64,000 nucleotides of DNA from Sphaerulina vaccinii (Eukaryota > Ascomycota > Dothideomycetes > Mycosphaerellales > Mycosphaerellaceae). The stretch is from positions 310,001 to 374,000 of the forward strand of contig JAKUDP010000004.1 of the NCBI GenBank assembly GCA_022570795.1. The letters run 5' to 3'. Below the pieces are notes generated by a model. That model did not search any database, was not told the origin of the DNA, and saw only the letters and a list, made by a program, of their open reading frames with translations. This document shows, one piece after another, positions 53,222 through 63,836 of the stretch. The position numbers and the translations under genes are program-made. How positions within the stretch are numbered: position 1 is the stretch's first letter; the number at the start of each line of letters is the position of its first letter.

Positions 53222-53923
53222 TCAGCCCGAGGCGCGACACGGTTTCTCTGCCAAAAGCTTTCTGACACCCTGAATAGCCACTCGATCCGACTCCGCAATC
53301 TCACTCTCCACCATCCTTCGCCAGAAATGCTTGTGAGACACATACATTCTAGTCGTCTCCACAATGCCTGCGAGCAGTGGAACTTGACGCGTATAATCGT
53401 AGTCAAACCTCGAGAGTCTTGAGTTCCAGTACCAATAGTCCCAACAAAGCTTCTCGATGAGTGCCTCGACGCCATAGTCTTGCAGGATCCCACGAATGCA
53501 TCCCGATCTGTACCCATCCTCCGATGAATATCTGAGGAAATGTGCGAGTACCATCTCCACGACCTCTGGTAGTACATCGAGCTCGACAGCTGGTTTGTAG
53601 ATACTGTCTTCCAAGTTGGATCCCTTGGTGTCCAGATTGGTGTTTATCTGTTCTTTGGTACTCTGTCGCAAGGCCTGAAGCTGTAAAGCACAGTCCCGGA
53701 ACTTAGCATGCCTGCGTGAGGATATCTTGTACCAGGTGGTCGTCTGGTAGTCGATCTCCAGTACCTGTAGGAGGAAACCTGCTAGATCGATCGCTTCGTA
53801 TGACATCTTCGCGTCGAGATCACGCTTGCGGCGGGCTTTCGTATCCTGCCATATATGGTCGAGCCGTGGAGGAAGTTGGTCATACCGGGTTGCTTGCTCG
53901 TATGTTGGTGGCTGGGAAGCCAT
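53222..53923 (-). CDS. Uncharacterised fungal protein, copy B (intact)
   Basis: 233 residues, one exon, ATG at 53923. Unknown function. Paralog of the broken copy at 13228-14230: both have DLAxFLxxVLxxDY, ELxxLPExxxxxLxxxxxYxSxDG, GCxxGxLxxxGVxxLxEKxxWDxW, and a C-terminal GIxxxxRM-like helix. No signal peptide, membrane span or known catalytic motif. Mostly helical by composition with a short Pro/Tyr leader (ASQPPTYEQATRYDQLPP). It lacks the intron that copy A has after WDWMQIS. Confidence 0.65.
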   Translation of the reverse strand: MASQPPTYEQATRYDQLPPRLDHIWQDTKARRKRDLDAKMSYEAIDLAGFLLQVLEIDYQTTTWYKISSRRHAKFRDCALQLQALRQSTKEQINTNLDTKGSNLEDSIYKPAVELDVLPEVVEMVLAHFLRYSSEDGYRSGCIRGILQDYGVEALIEKLCWDYWYWNSRLSRFDYDYTRQVPLLAGIVETTRMYVSHKHFWRRMVESEIAESDRVAIQGVRKLLAEKPCRASG

Positions 53924-54825
53924 ACTGTGCCTTCGTGGGAGCTAGATTGTTCGGGTGTTCGCGCAAGTGCGGCTGTTCGTCACGATGTGATTGTAAATGG
54001 ACGACAGACCACTGTTCCCGATAGCGTAGACTGAATAGCAGTGGCTCCGCGAAGGGATGGGGCGATTGCATGAAGTAGGAAAGGTGACCTCTTCAGCAGT
54101 GCAATCAGCTAGCTGGCGGCGGGGCTTGCCGAGCCAATGAGAGATTTTCGCAAGTAACTCGTGAGTTGACATATTGACTTAACGCTGTAACGAGTGTCAA
54201 AAAGCCAGCAAGACTTCGGTTCTTCAGGCAACAGGAACAGCGCCTGCTGGAGTGGCGCTGAGCGTTTGATTAAGATCCCGCCATAGTCCCGTAACTCTCT
54301 GCGACAGAAGCAGGTCTTTGAACGGCAAGTATAAAAGCGTTCGCTCCAGGAGTTCGGTTGACAGGCCAGCGATGAAGCAGCCCGCTAGTGGCTCTACAGT
54401 GATTCGAGTGTAAGACGTGGTGATGTACTGCTATCAATTGTTAGCAAAGTCTTCATCATTGAGAGGAAATACGCTCACTTCTTCGTGCTCGTCAAAGAAG
54501 GGCAATTCTGCCAAAAGGCCTCCGTTTGAGCTCAACATAGCGGGCCGTTTGAAGCTGTATGATCTTGCAATAACGCACCTTGAAGCTGGCAAAGTTTCTT
54601 GAGGGTGAGGCCAGAGCTTCGAGTTAGTTGAAATCCGTGCTAGAGCAAGATGCGATGATCTGAAGTAGATTGAGCAAAAGTAGAAGGGAAGAGCTTGGTG
54701 GAGGTGCAAACGATGCACGACGCGTCTCGTCTTGTCGGTATCTGCACGTAGCCGTATTGCGGATCCACTTATCGTAGAACCAGAGTCTCGGTATGCGATA
54801 GCTCGCAATCATCTCAAAGCACCCT
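53924..54825. other. Intergenic, no gene recognised
   Basis: 902 bp between two minus-strand genes. Several chance frames, no supporting features. Confidence 0.4.
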
Positions 54826-55799
54826 TTACGCTTCAGCAGCAAGAATTTGAGCTCTTTCAAGTTCTGCTCGGAGATCTTCCACAGTCAATGGGACACGTCT
54901 TCTGCCCCAGTTTGCTTTCTCTGCCAATACAAAGCCTTCGATGCTTCGCAATGCTACCACGAGGAACCCAAGCTCTTCGCGGTCCACGTCAAACACTTCC
55001 CACCACTCCGTTTCTGGCAGCTTTGTATGCAGCTCTCTCGCCGCGAGATAGATCGCTGCAGTGGCCAGTGCCGAGGGCTGATGCGTCAAGTACAGCAATT
55101 GAGGGCTAAGCAACGCACTGTTCAGATGAGCGAATGCTGCTTTAGCCACAGTCTTACCTGCTCCAGACTGGAACGTATCTAGTGTCTGCAGATAGTTGAT
55201 GCACAACGTGTGTGGCAATGCCACGTGCGTCTGGTATCCCAGGACACGCAGGATACGTGCCTCGATCTCGTAAAGAGATCGCCTTTGAGCTTCATATCGG
55301 CCTTCAGACAGATGCCACGAGGTTGCGAGCTTACTTTCAGAGTCGCTCGATGACATCTTACCAGGGGGCAAGCTCGACAGGTACTCGAATGATGTGAGTA
55401 TCTGCCTGGCACTCACGGGCTGTGTTGAGGGTTTCGCGGTAAGGTATAGTGCTGCTGCTGCGACATCCTGTGTCAATGTCAGTCATTCCGCTACTTCAGA
55501 CTAGCAAGCGAGGTCTAGGGGACCCTGAAACAGACCTTCGAGTCGTTCTCTAGAAGACTACCGCCGTCCGGCCCAGTCCAAAAGCGCTGTAGAATGACGA
55601 GGCATTGCGCTATGATCTCCTGTGGCAGATGGAGAAGGATCCCTGCCGCCTGGACTAGTCGTGAAATCTCGAAGCGAATTGAGTCTTCGAGGTCTCCCGG
55701 GACGCCGTCTAGTTGACTTGCAGATGTTTCAAGCTGCAGCGATGTGGCTAGTGGGTTCAGCAGGTGCGAGACCTTCGAGATCGAGGGTGCTGGCGCCAT
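54826..55799 (-). CDS. Cyclin-L/K-like protein (transcription or splicing CDK partner)
   Basis: 301 residues; exons 55799-55536 and 55467-54826; intron 55468-55535 (68 bp). Seen: NPLATSLQLETSASQLDGVP, EDSIRFEISRLVQAAGILLHLPQ, CLVILQRFW (first cyclin fold), splice DSK-DVAAAALYLTAKPS, then EARILRVLGYQTHVALPHTL and ALATAAIYLAARELH in the second fold. This organisation is that of cyclin L/K-type proteins, which pair with CDKs acting on RNA polymerase II and splicing. The C-terminus lacks the long RS tail of animal cyclin L. The open frame upstream of 55799 starts with TTG and is taken as 5' UTR. Confidence 0.8.
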
Positions 55800-56704
55800 G
55801 ATCTGCTTGCCAGAAGTGCTTGCGCGGTCGTGAATTCTTTGGTAACGTAACCGCCAGGTCAATAGTGAAGAAAGACTATGGTTTATACATAGATTCTTGG
55901 TTGTCGAAAGTCTGGTTCTCCCCAAGCGCTGAGGTCGGCGCCAGCATAAAGAGAGGCTCGAGCAGAGACACCGACAGAACTTGCGTACCTGACAGTGCGT
56001 CGCGTAGGACTGTTCGAGGGAAGTGTAGGCGCTCGAAACTGATGCAAAATAGGCGGATGTCGTTTGATTCGTGGAGATGTTCGCGTTCCAAGCAGGAGCG
56101 GCCAAGAAAAAAGTGGGTCTGCAGATCTCTTCTTTTTAGTGGCTTCACTCCGGACCTCACCTTCGTCTCATCATCTACATCGACTGAAACCTAGCATGTT
56201 TCGACCTCATCGTGGGCCACAATGGACTCCAGTCTCCTGTCTGACGAGATTTGCAAGGACTCTCTCCGCACGCGCGTAGAGCTACGATGCATGCAGCCGA
56301 AAGCCGCCCAGCAACCAGAGAGGCCAAAAGCTGGATCGGGTTCACGTATGCTGTGGCAGTGGACGTCTTGGGATGGTGATGGCCGCGGTCGTCACAAACA
56401 CCGCCCGCTCTAGCACGCATCGAGCTGTTTAGGAAGCTAACGCTCGTGCTGAAGCCCTGTCTCAGAGCGTAGACGATGGAAGACGTACGTATAAGAGCCT
56501 CATGTCTGCGTACTTGACCTATTCTTTCAGTCCACACATCCTAGCATCGCATCTTTTCGTCTCTGTTCCTACTAGTACATTCGTTCTGCTCTGAGAGCAC
56601 TGCATCATCTTCTTCAGGTCTAGACGACCATCTTCCACTCTCTGGGCAGGTACCCATCACGTTATACAGCTTTTTTGACAGCGCTCTCAACCAAGTTCTT
56701 CAGC
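55800..56704. promoter_or_regulatory. Divergent intergenic region between cyclin-L-like and cell-wall-protein genes
   Basis: 905 bp, no gene recognised. Pyrimidine-rich tracts lie before the 56705 start. Confidence 0.4.
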
Positions 56705-58828
56705 ATGAAGCGTCTTCAAACACTCTTTACTACGGCCAGCATCTTGGGGCTGAGTAATGCTGCGCCAAAACTTAACAATCGTCAGGCCGATCCATCCACT
56801 TGCGCTTGCAATGGATCGCCACCAAGCTATGCCAGCACAGTCACCGAGACTCAGACACTCAGCACATTGACACTCACCTCTACCGCGACCATCACTCATA
56901 CCGAGACTCATACAAGCATCCCGGCTTCTTCAGATCTGGTATCGCCCACACAGCCTAGCGGCGAAGCACCCGGCTATGGAGGAGGAGCCAGTATCACAGA
57001 TGCTGCATCGAGCACCGGAAGTGCTTTCACTTTGCCTGGCTCTGCTGGATCATACAGCTACTCAGTCGTTACCATTACTGTTACCAACGGCGGAGGCGAA
57101 GCGCCATCGGTTGTCACTTCGAGCTCCCTCGTACCAGCTTCTTCGAGCACTGTAGATGCAGTACCAACCACGTCTGCCGTGCCACAACAATACAGCTACA
57201 GCATTGTCACCATTACCGTGACCAACAGCTATGGCCAGCCCTCTATCTCGCAATCTACGACTTCGATCGCAGTGGCGCCGTCCAGTGCTCCTTATTATCC
57301 TCTCCCAAGCAACTCTTCTCTCGCACAACCAATTGGTACTGGAACAGGCATAGTCATCAGCCCGGTTGCCAGCGAGACTGGTACTCCGTACTCACTTCCA
57401 CCTTACACGACTGGAACTGCCATCATATCTGGTGGATCCAGTACAGAAGTTTCGCCTGAGCAAACCACGCTTCCCGCGGGATATACGACCAGTATTACTG
57501 AGGTTCAGACCACTTACGAAACGACCTGCTTGGCCAGCGATGTCATCACGACAAGCGGCTCTACGATGACAACGACTTACGACTACTCTACGATATCTAC
57601 CATCACATCGACCATACAATCCACAGTGACCGTTCCAGGACCTTCAGCAAGCAGCACAGAAGTGTCGCCGACCGAAGCCTCGTCTGTGACAGGCATCCCA
57701 GGGTATACTACTGGCACGCCTGACTACTATACATCCACGTTCTACTCTACAACTGAAATCATCGTTACATCCTGCGCTGAGACTGTAACGAACTGCCCAG
57801 CAGACAGCACCTTTACGAGCACAAGCACAATCCCGATCACCACAACAGTATCGGGAAGTTCTTCTGCCACTCTCAATTCACCAGTCACGACTAGCAGCTA
57901 TGCTGTCCCCTCTTATGGCGGATCGAGCACCACCATAGTATCTCCTACTGAGACATCCGTATCTGGGCCGCCTGGTTATGCTAGCTCGAGCATGACATAT
58001 TCTTATTCTTTCCCCGCCAACAGTACGCTTGTCTCGCCAACAGGAACAGGCGTTCCAGTGCCGTACCCAGACACGACTTCATATTCGAGCACTGAAGTCA
58101 GCCCAACGGACATGACATCGAGCAGCACCGCAACTGCACCAATCTATCCATATCCATCTGCGAACAGTACTAGTGCTGGACCAACAGGAACCGCGCCTTC
58201 CTTCACTTACAGCCCATCGTCAAGCTCGACCGAAGTGTCGCCGATCGAAACCAGCAGTTCTTCGTCAGCACCTGGATACGGCAGCACGATTACGGTCTCG
58301 CCAATCCCATCAACAAGTTACAGCTATGCGCCTTCATCCTCATCAACAGAAGCAAGCCCCGTAGGATCGAGCTCTGAAATCGTCCCTCCAGGGTATGGTA
58401 CTTCCAGCACAAGCGCGACCTACAGCTATGCGCCGTCTTCATCATCTACAGAGGCGAGCCCAGTTGAGTCCAGCTCTGCAAGCGTACCTCCCAATTATGG
58501 TGGTGTGACAACAATTTCTTCCTCGACAGAAGTCAGCCCAGTGGAGACGTCGTCATCTTCGTCCTTTACCGCTCCGAACTATGGAGGTGCTCCTTCTTCG
58601 ACAGAAGTCAGCCCAGTAGAGACAACGTCTTCGTCCGCTACTGCTCCCGGCTATGGATCACCATCCAGCACAGAGGCCAGCCCTGTGGAGTCTACCGCAC
58701 CATCCGCGCCTGGCTACGGATATCCATCAAGCAGCAGAACCGTTGCTTCAGATGTCACAGCTTCGACTCCACCTGCCTATGCGTCAGCGCCTGTCTACGC
58801 TAGACGTGCTCGCACTGTTCGATTTTGA
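56705..58828 (+). CDS. Secreted Ser/Thr-rich repeat protein (cell wall or surface)
   Basis: 707 residues, one exon, ATG at 56705 (the TTG-like start 30 bp upstream is not used). Signal peptide MKRLQTLFTTASILGLSNAA then PKLNNRQADPSTCACNGSP. The rest is Ser/Thr/Pro/Tyr-rich with VTITVTN-type strands repeated early (near YSVVTITVTNGGG and YSIVTITVTNSYG) and, from about residue 455, repeats of a STEVSPVETSSSS + APGYG unit of roughly 20-35 residues (at least eight). Few Cys. It ends ARRARTVRF with no hydrophobic tail, so no GPI anchor is predicted. Heavy O-mannosylation and a role as surface or wall protein are inferred. Confidence 0.75.
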   Translation: MKRLQTLFTTASILGLSNAAPKLNNRQADPSTCACNGSPPSYASTVTETQTLSTLTLTSTATITHTETHTSIPASSDLVSPTQPSGEAPGYGGGASITDAASSTGSAFTLPGSAGSYSYSVVTITVTNGGGEAPSVVTSSSLVPASSSTVDAVPTTSAVPQQYSYSIVTITVTNSYGQPSISQSTTSIAVAPSSAPYYPLPSNSSLAQPIGTGTGIVISPVASETGTPYSLPPYTTGTAIISGGSSTEVSPEQTTLPAGYTTSITEVQTTYETTCLASDVITTSGSTMTTTYDYSTISTITSTIQSTVTVPGPSASSTEVSPTEASSVTGIPGYTTGTPDYYTSTFYSTTEIIVTSCAETVTNCPADSTFTSTSTIPITTTVSGSSSATLNSPVTTSSYAVPSYGGSSTTIVSPTETSVSGPPGYASSSMTYSYSFPANSTLVSPTGTGVPVPYPDTTSYSSTEVSPTDMTSSSTATAPIYPYPSANSTSAGPTGTAPSFTYSPSSSSTEVSPIETSSSSSAPGYGSTITVSPIPSTSYSYAPSSSSTEASPVGSSSEIVPPGYGTSSTSATYSYAPSSSSTEASPVESSSASVPPNYGGVTTISSSTEVSPVETSSSSSFTAPNYGGAPSSTEVSPVETTSSSATAPGYGSPSSTEASPVESTAPSAPGYGYPSSSRTVASDVTASTPPAYASAPVYARRARTVRF

Positions 58829-59553
58829 GGCGCAATGGGTCGAGAACGTCGTATCAAAGCTATTGATCGGCATGGATGTTATGGTATTGGGATCACTGTA
58901 CACAAAAAGGAACACAAACCCGCTTGCTGGCATGCAGGCATCAAAACAATGTAGGAATAGTATCAGATTCGAGATCAGAACATAGACTTCGTCAAGACAT
59001 TCGATCTTCAGTAGCTTGCCTCCTCTTTACGCAGCTCATAGCCGAAATAAAGACCTGTATGCCAACGATACTCACGTTATGTACCTTCCCGGCAAGGTGT
59101 ACAAACGGTACAGATAATGTTCACAGAAATGCGTTCCACGGTGATGACAAGATGCTATTGCCAGTGGTGCTATTCCGAGTAATGACCAGCGTGAAGTCTA
59201 GTGTAATGTCCCAGTCGTAATCCATAGGGTTTCAGTGCTCACCGAAGACGCATCTGGAAGGCGCAAAGGCGCACGGGTGAAGAAGGCACGCGCTTTCCAG
59301 GCTGACAACCTCGCCACCTCGTCTCATCTCATTTGGACATTGACCCGACCACTATTTACGACAATTCAAGATAAAACGTGCTCTCAACTTTGATTCAAGA
59401 TCCGCTTACCCACACCTAGTTCTCCACACTGCTCCGATGCTATCTCCATCACACTATCAAGATACCACTACGAGACTTCGCAAGCCTACCTGGAGTCAGC
59501 AGTATCTCACTATCTCGTGCCAAGTGCTCTCACTGCACACAATCTCCAAAGCA
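58829..59553. other. Intergenic, no gene recognised
   Basis: About 725 bp. Nothing supported. Confidence 0.4.
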
Positions 59554-60626
59554 ATGTCTACCAACAACAATGCACGCCGTACCACGTCCGGTACTGGTGG
59601 GATTAGCGGACGGAGGCGCAAGCAGGACGAAGAAGTGCATCAGACCGAGCCAACGAAGGCTACAGCACCCATATAAGTAACTCTCTGTTCATGATGCCAG
59701 TATTTCAGCGTACGATGAACAGGCGTGGCGTGGAGGTCATGAAGCAACGGAGAATCATATTCCAGGCCCAGCTATCGCCTGGGAAGTTCACCTGGAAATG
59801 GCAATCTGCTAATCCTTCCCTAGCACGAGAAGGACTTCCGCTCCGGCTCCTCGTAGCACTCGTAACAGAATGTCCAGCCTGGACAAGTCTAATCTGCAGA
59901 AACTCAAGATGCCCGTCCCTAGGAAGCGAGCAAAGGTCAACTCGTCGGCGAATTCACACCAGCTTGTGGGCTTCAAGTCGGGCTATCCTTCCAATCCTGC
60001 TGGACCTCTTCTGGACCCCCAGCCCAGCAATCGCCAAGCTATGGGTAGGAGAAACTCACCGCCGGTAATGATCGAAGACGACGAGGACGACGTTATCGAC
60101 GAGCAGGAATATGAGAAGGAAGAGGAAGACGAATCCCAAGAGCCCGAGCTTGTATGTTGTTCTCCTTCAGCTTCGATTGACCACGGCACTCATCTTTTAA
60201 TGGTTCCGCTAGCACAAAAGTGTGTACCAATCAGAGATACTTGCTAATCGACTTTAAGCAGGATCATGAAGCCGAGGAGGACGATCAAGCCGACGACGAG
60301 TTCACTACAGAAGAAGAAGCAAATAATGAATTTGGCAACGCTCTTCTCTCCAGCATGCGATCCAGCGATCTGCCGATTCCCAAAGTCAACGGATCCGATC
60401 TGGTAAGTGCAGCTCGTCTCCTTCTCGCTCTATATTCTCATGCAATGAGCTCGTGAAGTGGCATGCTCCGGCAGAGAGGTCGTGCTCGCCTTGTAAATGC
60501 CAGAGGACACATCGGATGGACGCGTCGAGCAAGTCGCGTGCTTTCAATAGTACCTCTAGTGGACAGCCTCACCCACTGGAAATGTCAATCTGCCAATATG
60601 GCAAGTATATGGCTTCACGCGCCTAG
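59554..60626 (+). CDS. Acidic hypothetical protein, 5' end unresolved
   Basis: Supported chain: exon 59824 (or ATG 59870) to 60151, intron 60152-60261 (110 bp, introner-like), exon 60262-60402, intron 60403-60458 (56 bp), exon 60459-60626. Frames join cleanly. The text has a basic block (KLKMPVPRKRAKVN, NLS-like), long acidic runs (IEDDEDDVIDEQEYEKEEED; EAEEDDQADDEFTTEEEAN) and a Cys cluster in the last exon (RSCSPCKCQRTH). An upstream piece from ATG 59554 (MSTNNNARRTTSGTGG) probably belongs to it, but the joining splice is not clear. Likely nuclear. No family recognised; the last exon is the weakest part. Confidence 0.45.
60152..60261 (+). mobile_element. Introner-like intron 6
   Basis: 110 bp, GTATGT donor, AAGCAG acceptor. 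The 3' block AATCAGAGATACTTGCTAAT (60229-60248) matches the family core; upstream similarity is weak. Confidence 0.5.
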
Positions 60627-61075
60627 CCTCCGTATGCCATGCCTTCCATGATTTCATGCAAGTCGCCTTCTTCGTTCTCTGCGGAGTCGTCCATGAATTC
60701 GCCCAGCATCCATAACGTGCCACTGAATAGAGCTTGTATGAGCCAGAGTAGGTTCTCGCCGGACAGTCCAGTCAGTGAGAGGAGGTCCTGCTCTGAGATG
60801 AGAGTTGAGGATGGCATGATGTAGAAGATGATGCCCTGGGTTCAAGAATGTTGAACCAAAATTGAGGTTCACAAGCAGAATGCAAAACTGGTGGGATAGA
60901 GCTTGGCAGACGCGTCGTGTTCTTCGTGTGACAGCCTCTCTTCCACTGTCTTCATCACCAATTGAGACATATGGTATCGAGCGAGCAAGTCTTGCTTAGT
61001 GTTTCATCTCAACCCGCAGACATTTCTCTGCTTGTCATCTTGACACCACGCCACTAATTGCTACATCACTCCGCA
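60627..61075. other. Intergenic; contains a 64-codon minus-strand frame
   Basis: 449 bp. The frame 60817-60623 (minus, ATG) encodes an acidic peptide (FMDDSAENEEGDLHEIMEG). There is no evidence that it is a gene. Confidence 0.35.
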
Positions 61076-62131
61076 ATGGCCAGCAGCAAGCGAAAACAGA
61101 GATCTGCGACCGGTGCCGTGAAGGTCGGTCACGAAACGGGCACATTCGATCAGGTGCTAACTGTCCACCAGAAACCAAAGACTAGCGCTAGTCAAGTCAT
61201 GACCCGATCAGCGAATATTGCATCTCTACACAATGCCGTATTCTTGACCACTGAGCTGGTTGAGAACATCCTAGGCCACCTTCCTATGCGTGACCTGCTA
61301 CTGGCACAACGAGTCAATCGTAAGTGGGCTGAGATTATCAAGAAGTCTGTGCCAATGCAGCAAACGCTTTACTTCAAGCCGAGGGAAGCCCACTTCTGTT
61401 GGAGATGCAACTATAGCGACGGAATACCGGACTCGGAGTGCCTCGCGCGTGTGAAGCTTGATTACACGACAACTTCAGAGGAAGCCCCAAGAACGCTGCT
61501 CATCAAGCAAGCAGATGCCAATCCATTGATCATGACCAGCGACCACCATGATGATGTTTGGGACATGGTCAGCTCGGGTGGCTGTGCCATCATGGTAAGT
61601 CTGTTCACTTTGCTCAGCAACTCTCGATCTCAAAACCTCTGAAGCAACGAGCATCAACACAGCGATGCTCAGCCAGAGCACTCGGTTTCCGAGATACTTA
61701 CTTACCCTCGTCTCTTGTAGGCTGTCACCACGCAGATACGTCACCCATCATGGAGATATCCAGAAGCTTCATGGCGGCGTATGTTGATATCGCAGCCACC
61801 TTACAAGCAACTTATTGAAGGAGAGTGCTTTTGCACAATGCCCTGCCCACAAAACTTTCTAGAGTGGCACTCGGTGTCAGGACCGAAGCGGGAACAAGGT
61901 CTGACTGCTGGGGACTTGGTGAACGACATCGAAGCTTCTTACGGACTTTGTGAACAAGAACTGTGTCGGGCAGTCAAAGCGTCCGATCTCCGCAGCCATT
62001 TCCTGACCTTTAGGGGCATGGTAAGTCCATCGATCGAGCAGCAGAAGGAAATCGAAGAATGGGTCACCGCGACTCGCGCAGAGGAGGCACTACGAAGAGA
62101 AGATGTTTCACGAGCGGAGGAGGCTGCATGA
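61076..62131 (+). CDS. F-box protein (local family, copy 2)
   Basis: 309 residues; exons 61076-61594 and 61721-62131; intron 126 bp. Basic leader MASSKRKQRSATGAVK, then ASLHNAVFLTTELVENILGH and LPMRDLLLAQRVNRKW (F-box), PMQQTLYFKPREAHFCW, splice to AVTTQIRHPSWRYPEASWRR and MLISQPP, and a Glu/Arg-rich C-terminus (RAEEALRREDVSRAEEAA). It probably links an unknown target to an SCF ubiquitin ligase. Paralogs at 62692 and 16257 share the F-box and the SWRRMxxxQPP block. The intron is introner-like and is absent from that place in both paralogs. Confidence 0.8.
61595..61720 (+). mobile_element. Introner-like intron 7
   Basis: 126 bp, GTAAGT donor, TTGTAG acceptor. The 3' block TTTCCGAGATACTTACTTAC (61686-61705) differs from the core at two positions. 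Confidence 0.6.
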
Positions 62132-62691
62132 ACTTCGCTGCAGTTCTCCATTTTGAGCTGACGACCGTGCTGCTGGCTGCTAGGACCAACCGTCTTAAGC
62201 ACCATACAATGTCTCAGAGATCTTCACCAAGTTGTTATGAGGTTGCACGACGAACGGATCTCGGTCAGCTCTAGCGTCAGCGTTGGCAGATGTAAGTATG
62301 AGTATAAGACAAAGACAGGAGCTTGCCTTCAAGCATGAGATGATTCTCTGAGAAGCGGTCCCTTGAGAGAACATGTCATTTCGTGATGCCCTGGCATGCT
62401 GCGGTACTCAGCGTGGCCTGATGCCAGTGGAAAAGGCCAAGTTGCAGAGATATGGTTCATGCCTCAGTCAAAGTAGGAGCTTGGCGTGGTTGACTTCTCG
62501 GTACAGTAACTCTTCTTCAACCAACATCACACCACTGACAACACCGACCAGACTTACAGGACTGTGGCTATCAAGCGGAAATCAGACGCCATGATGAGTG
62601 CTATGAAGGTAAGTAAGCACAGACATTATCTCCACCTTCTCTGATACACCGTACCACCGAAGTCGCCGTCAGCGCAAAGAATTAAACTGAT
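62132..62691. other. Intergenic between F-box paralogs
   Basis: 560 bp. A possible upstream exon of the next gene (ATGATGAGTGCTATGAAG at 62591-62608 with a GTAAGT donor) was considered; nothing else supported. Confidence 0.4.
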
Positions 62692-63565
62692 ATGCATCAG
62701 AAACCGCTCAACAACACACATCAAGTCACTATGAACCCCTCTGAGATAAGAGCCTCGCTGCATAACGCCGTCTTCCTTACGACCGAGCTCCTTGAAATAA
62801 TACTAGATTTCCTACCTATGCGCGACCTCCTTCTCGCCCAACGAGTGACCAGCAAGTGGAGAGACGTGATTACTCGATCGACGCGCATGCAACAGACACT
62901 ATTCTTCCAGCCAAGAGACGCAGAAACCTTCTGGAAGTGCAACACGCGCGATACAACCCTCGTGCGAGTGAAAGCCGATCATAAGCTGGTAAGATATTTC
63001 CTCCCAGCTCACAGACCGCGACTGACTTTGGCAGGGCATCAACGAGAAGCTTTTCCAGCAGGCGGACGTCAATCCTCTGGTGTTCATAGTCGACACGCAG
63101 TTTCGTAGCATCGTAGATGTGCAACGAGAGGTCTCGGACGGTAATGTCGGGATCGAATTTTCTCCTGACATCCAGCACGAGTCCTGGCGATATCCGAATG
63201 CATCTTGGAGACGCATGCTAGTCACGCAACCACCTTTAGAGCAAATTACGGGCGGAGTACTTGCGTGTGCCGTAGAGTGCGAACAACGAAGTAACGAGTG
63301 CCCATGCTGCAAGGACCGCCACTTCTTGGAGGGCTCCGAGCGAAAATCGGCCTTGAGAGCTAGCGATCTCACGGACTACATGAACGCAGGCTGCCCATCC
63401 GACAAGACCGAAGCATTCATTACTAAGAAGGCGGACGACCCGCCCTGGGTAAGCTTGAGCACTGAGCTCGAGAACAAGCCCAATGTGATATGTCTATCGA
63501 AGGGGAAGGAGGAGTTGATCGATCGTTGGAATGCCGAGTATTGTATTAAGAAGCATGGAAATTGA
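62692..63565 (+). CDS. F-box protein (local family, copy 3)
   Basis: 275 residues; exons 62692-62988 and 63035-63565; intron 62989-63034 (46 bp). It starts MHQKPLNNTHQ, parallel to VHQKPKTSASQ in copy 2, which supports this ATG over a spliced upstream exon. F-box ASLHNAVFLTTELLEIILDF and LPMRDLLLAQRVTSKW, then FFQPRDAETFWK, ESWRYPNASWRRMLVTQPP, a Cys patch (SNECPCCKDRH) and a Lys-rich tail ending CIKKHGN. Same presumed SCF role. Head-to-tail with copy 2, so a tandem duplication. Confidence 0.8.
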
Positions 63566-63836
63566 TCGAGAAGGCTGAAGAGGCTGAGGCAGCTGCGCAA
63601 CTTGGCGCAGAATAAGCAATTTTAGTAGTAGTAGTAGTAGTAGTAGCAGCTTCTCGTGTTGGTCTCGACTGTGCGGCGACAAGCACTCCAACAGAATAGG
63701 GCTGGAAAGTCGCAGCATCGCTCGTCGCAGGCTTTTGAACGGAAAGACAGGACAATGATGTTTCCATGCAATGCGAGAACGATGCCATGAGTTCTTCAGT
63801 GTCCATCCACATGCTCCAGATAAATACATGTTTGCT
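63566..63836. repeat. Short intergenic with (TAG)8 microsatellite
   Basis: Eight perfect TAG units at 63623-63646 in a 271 bp spacer between convergent genes. Nothing else seen. Confidence 0.7.

Noticed and set aside
62591..62700. Upstream exon plus 92 bp intron for F-box copy 3
   Set aside because: The HQKP residues at the proposed acceptor are coding in the tandem paralog, so the ATG at 62692 is preferred.
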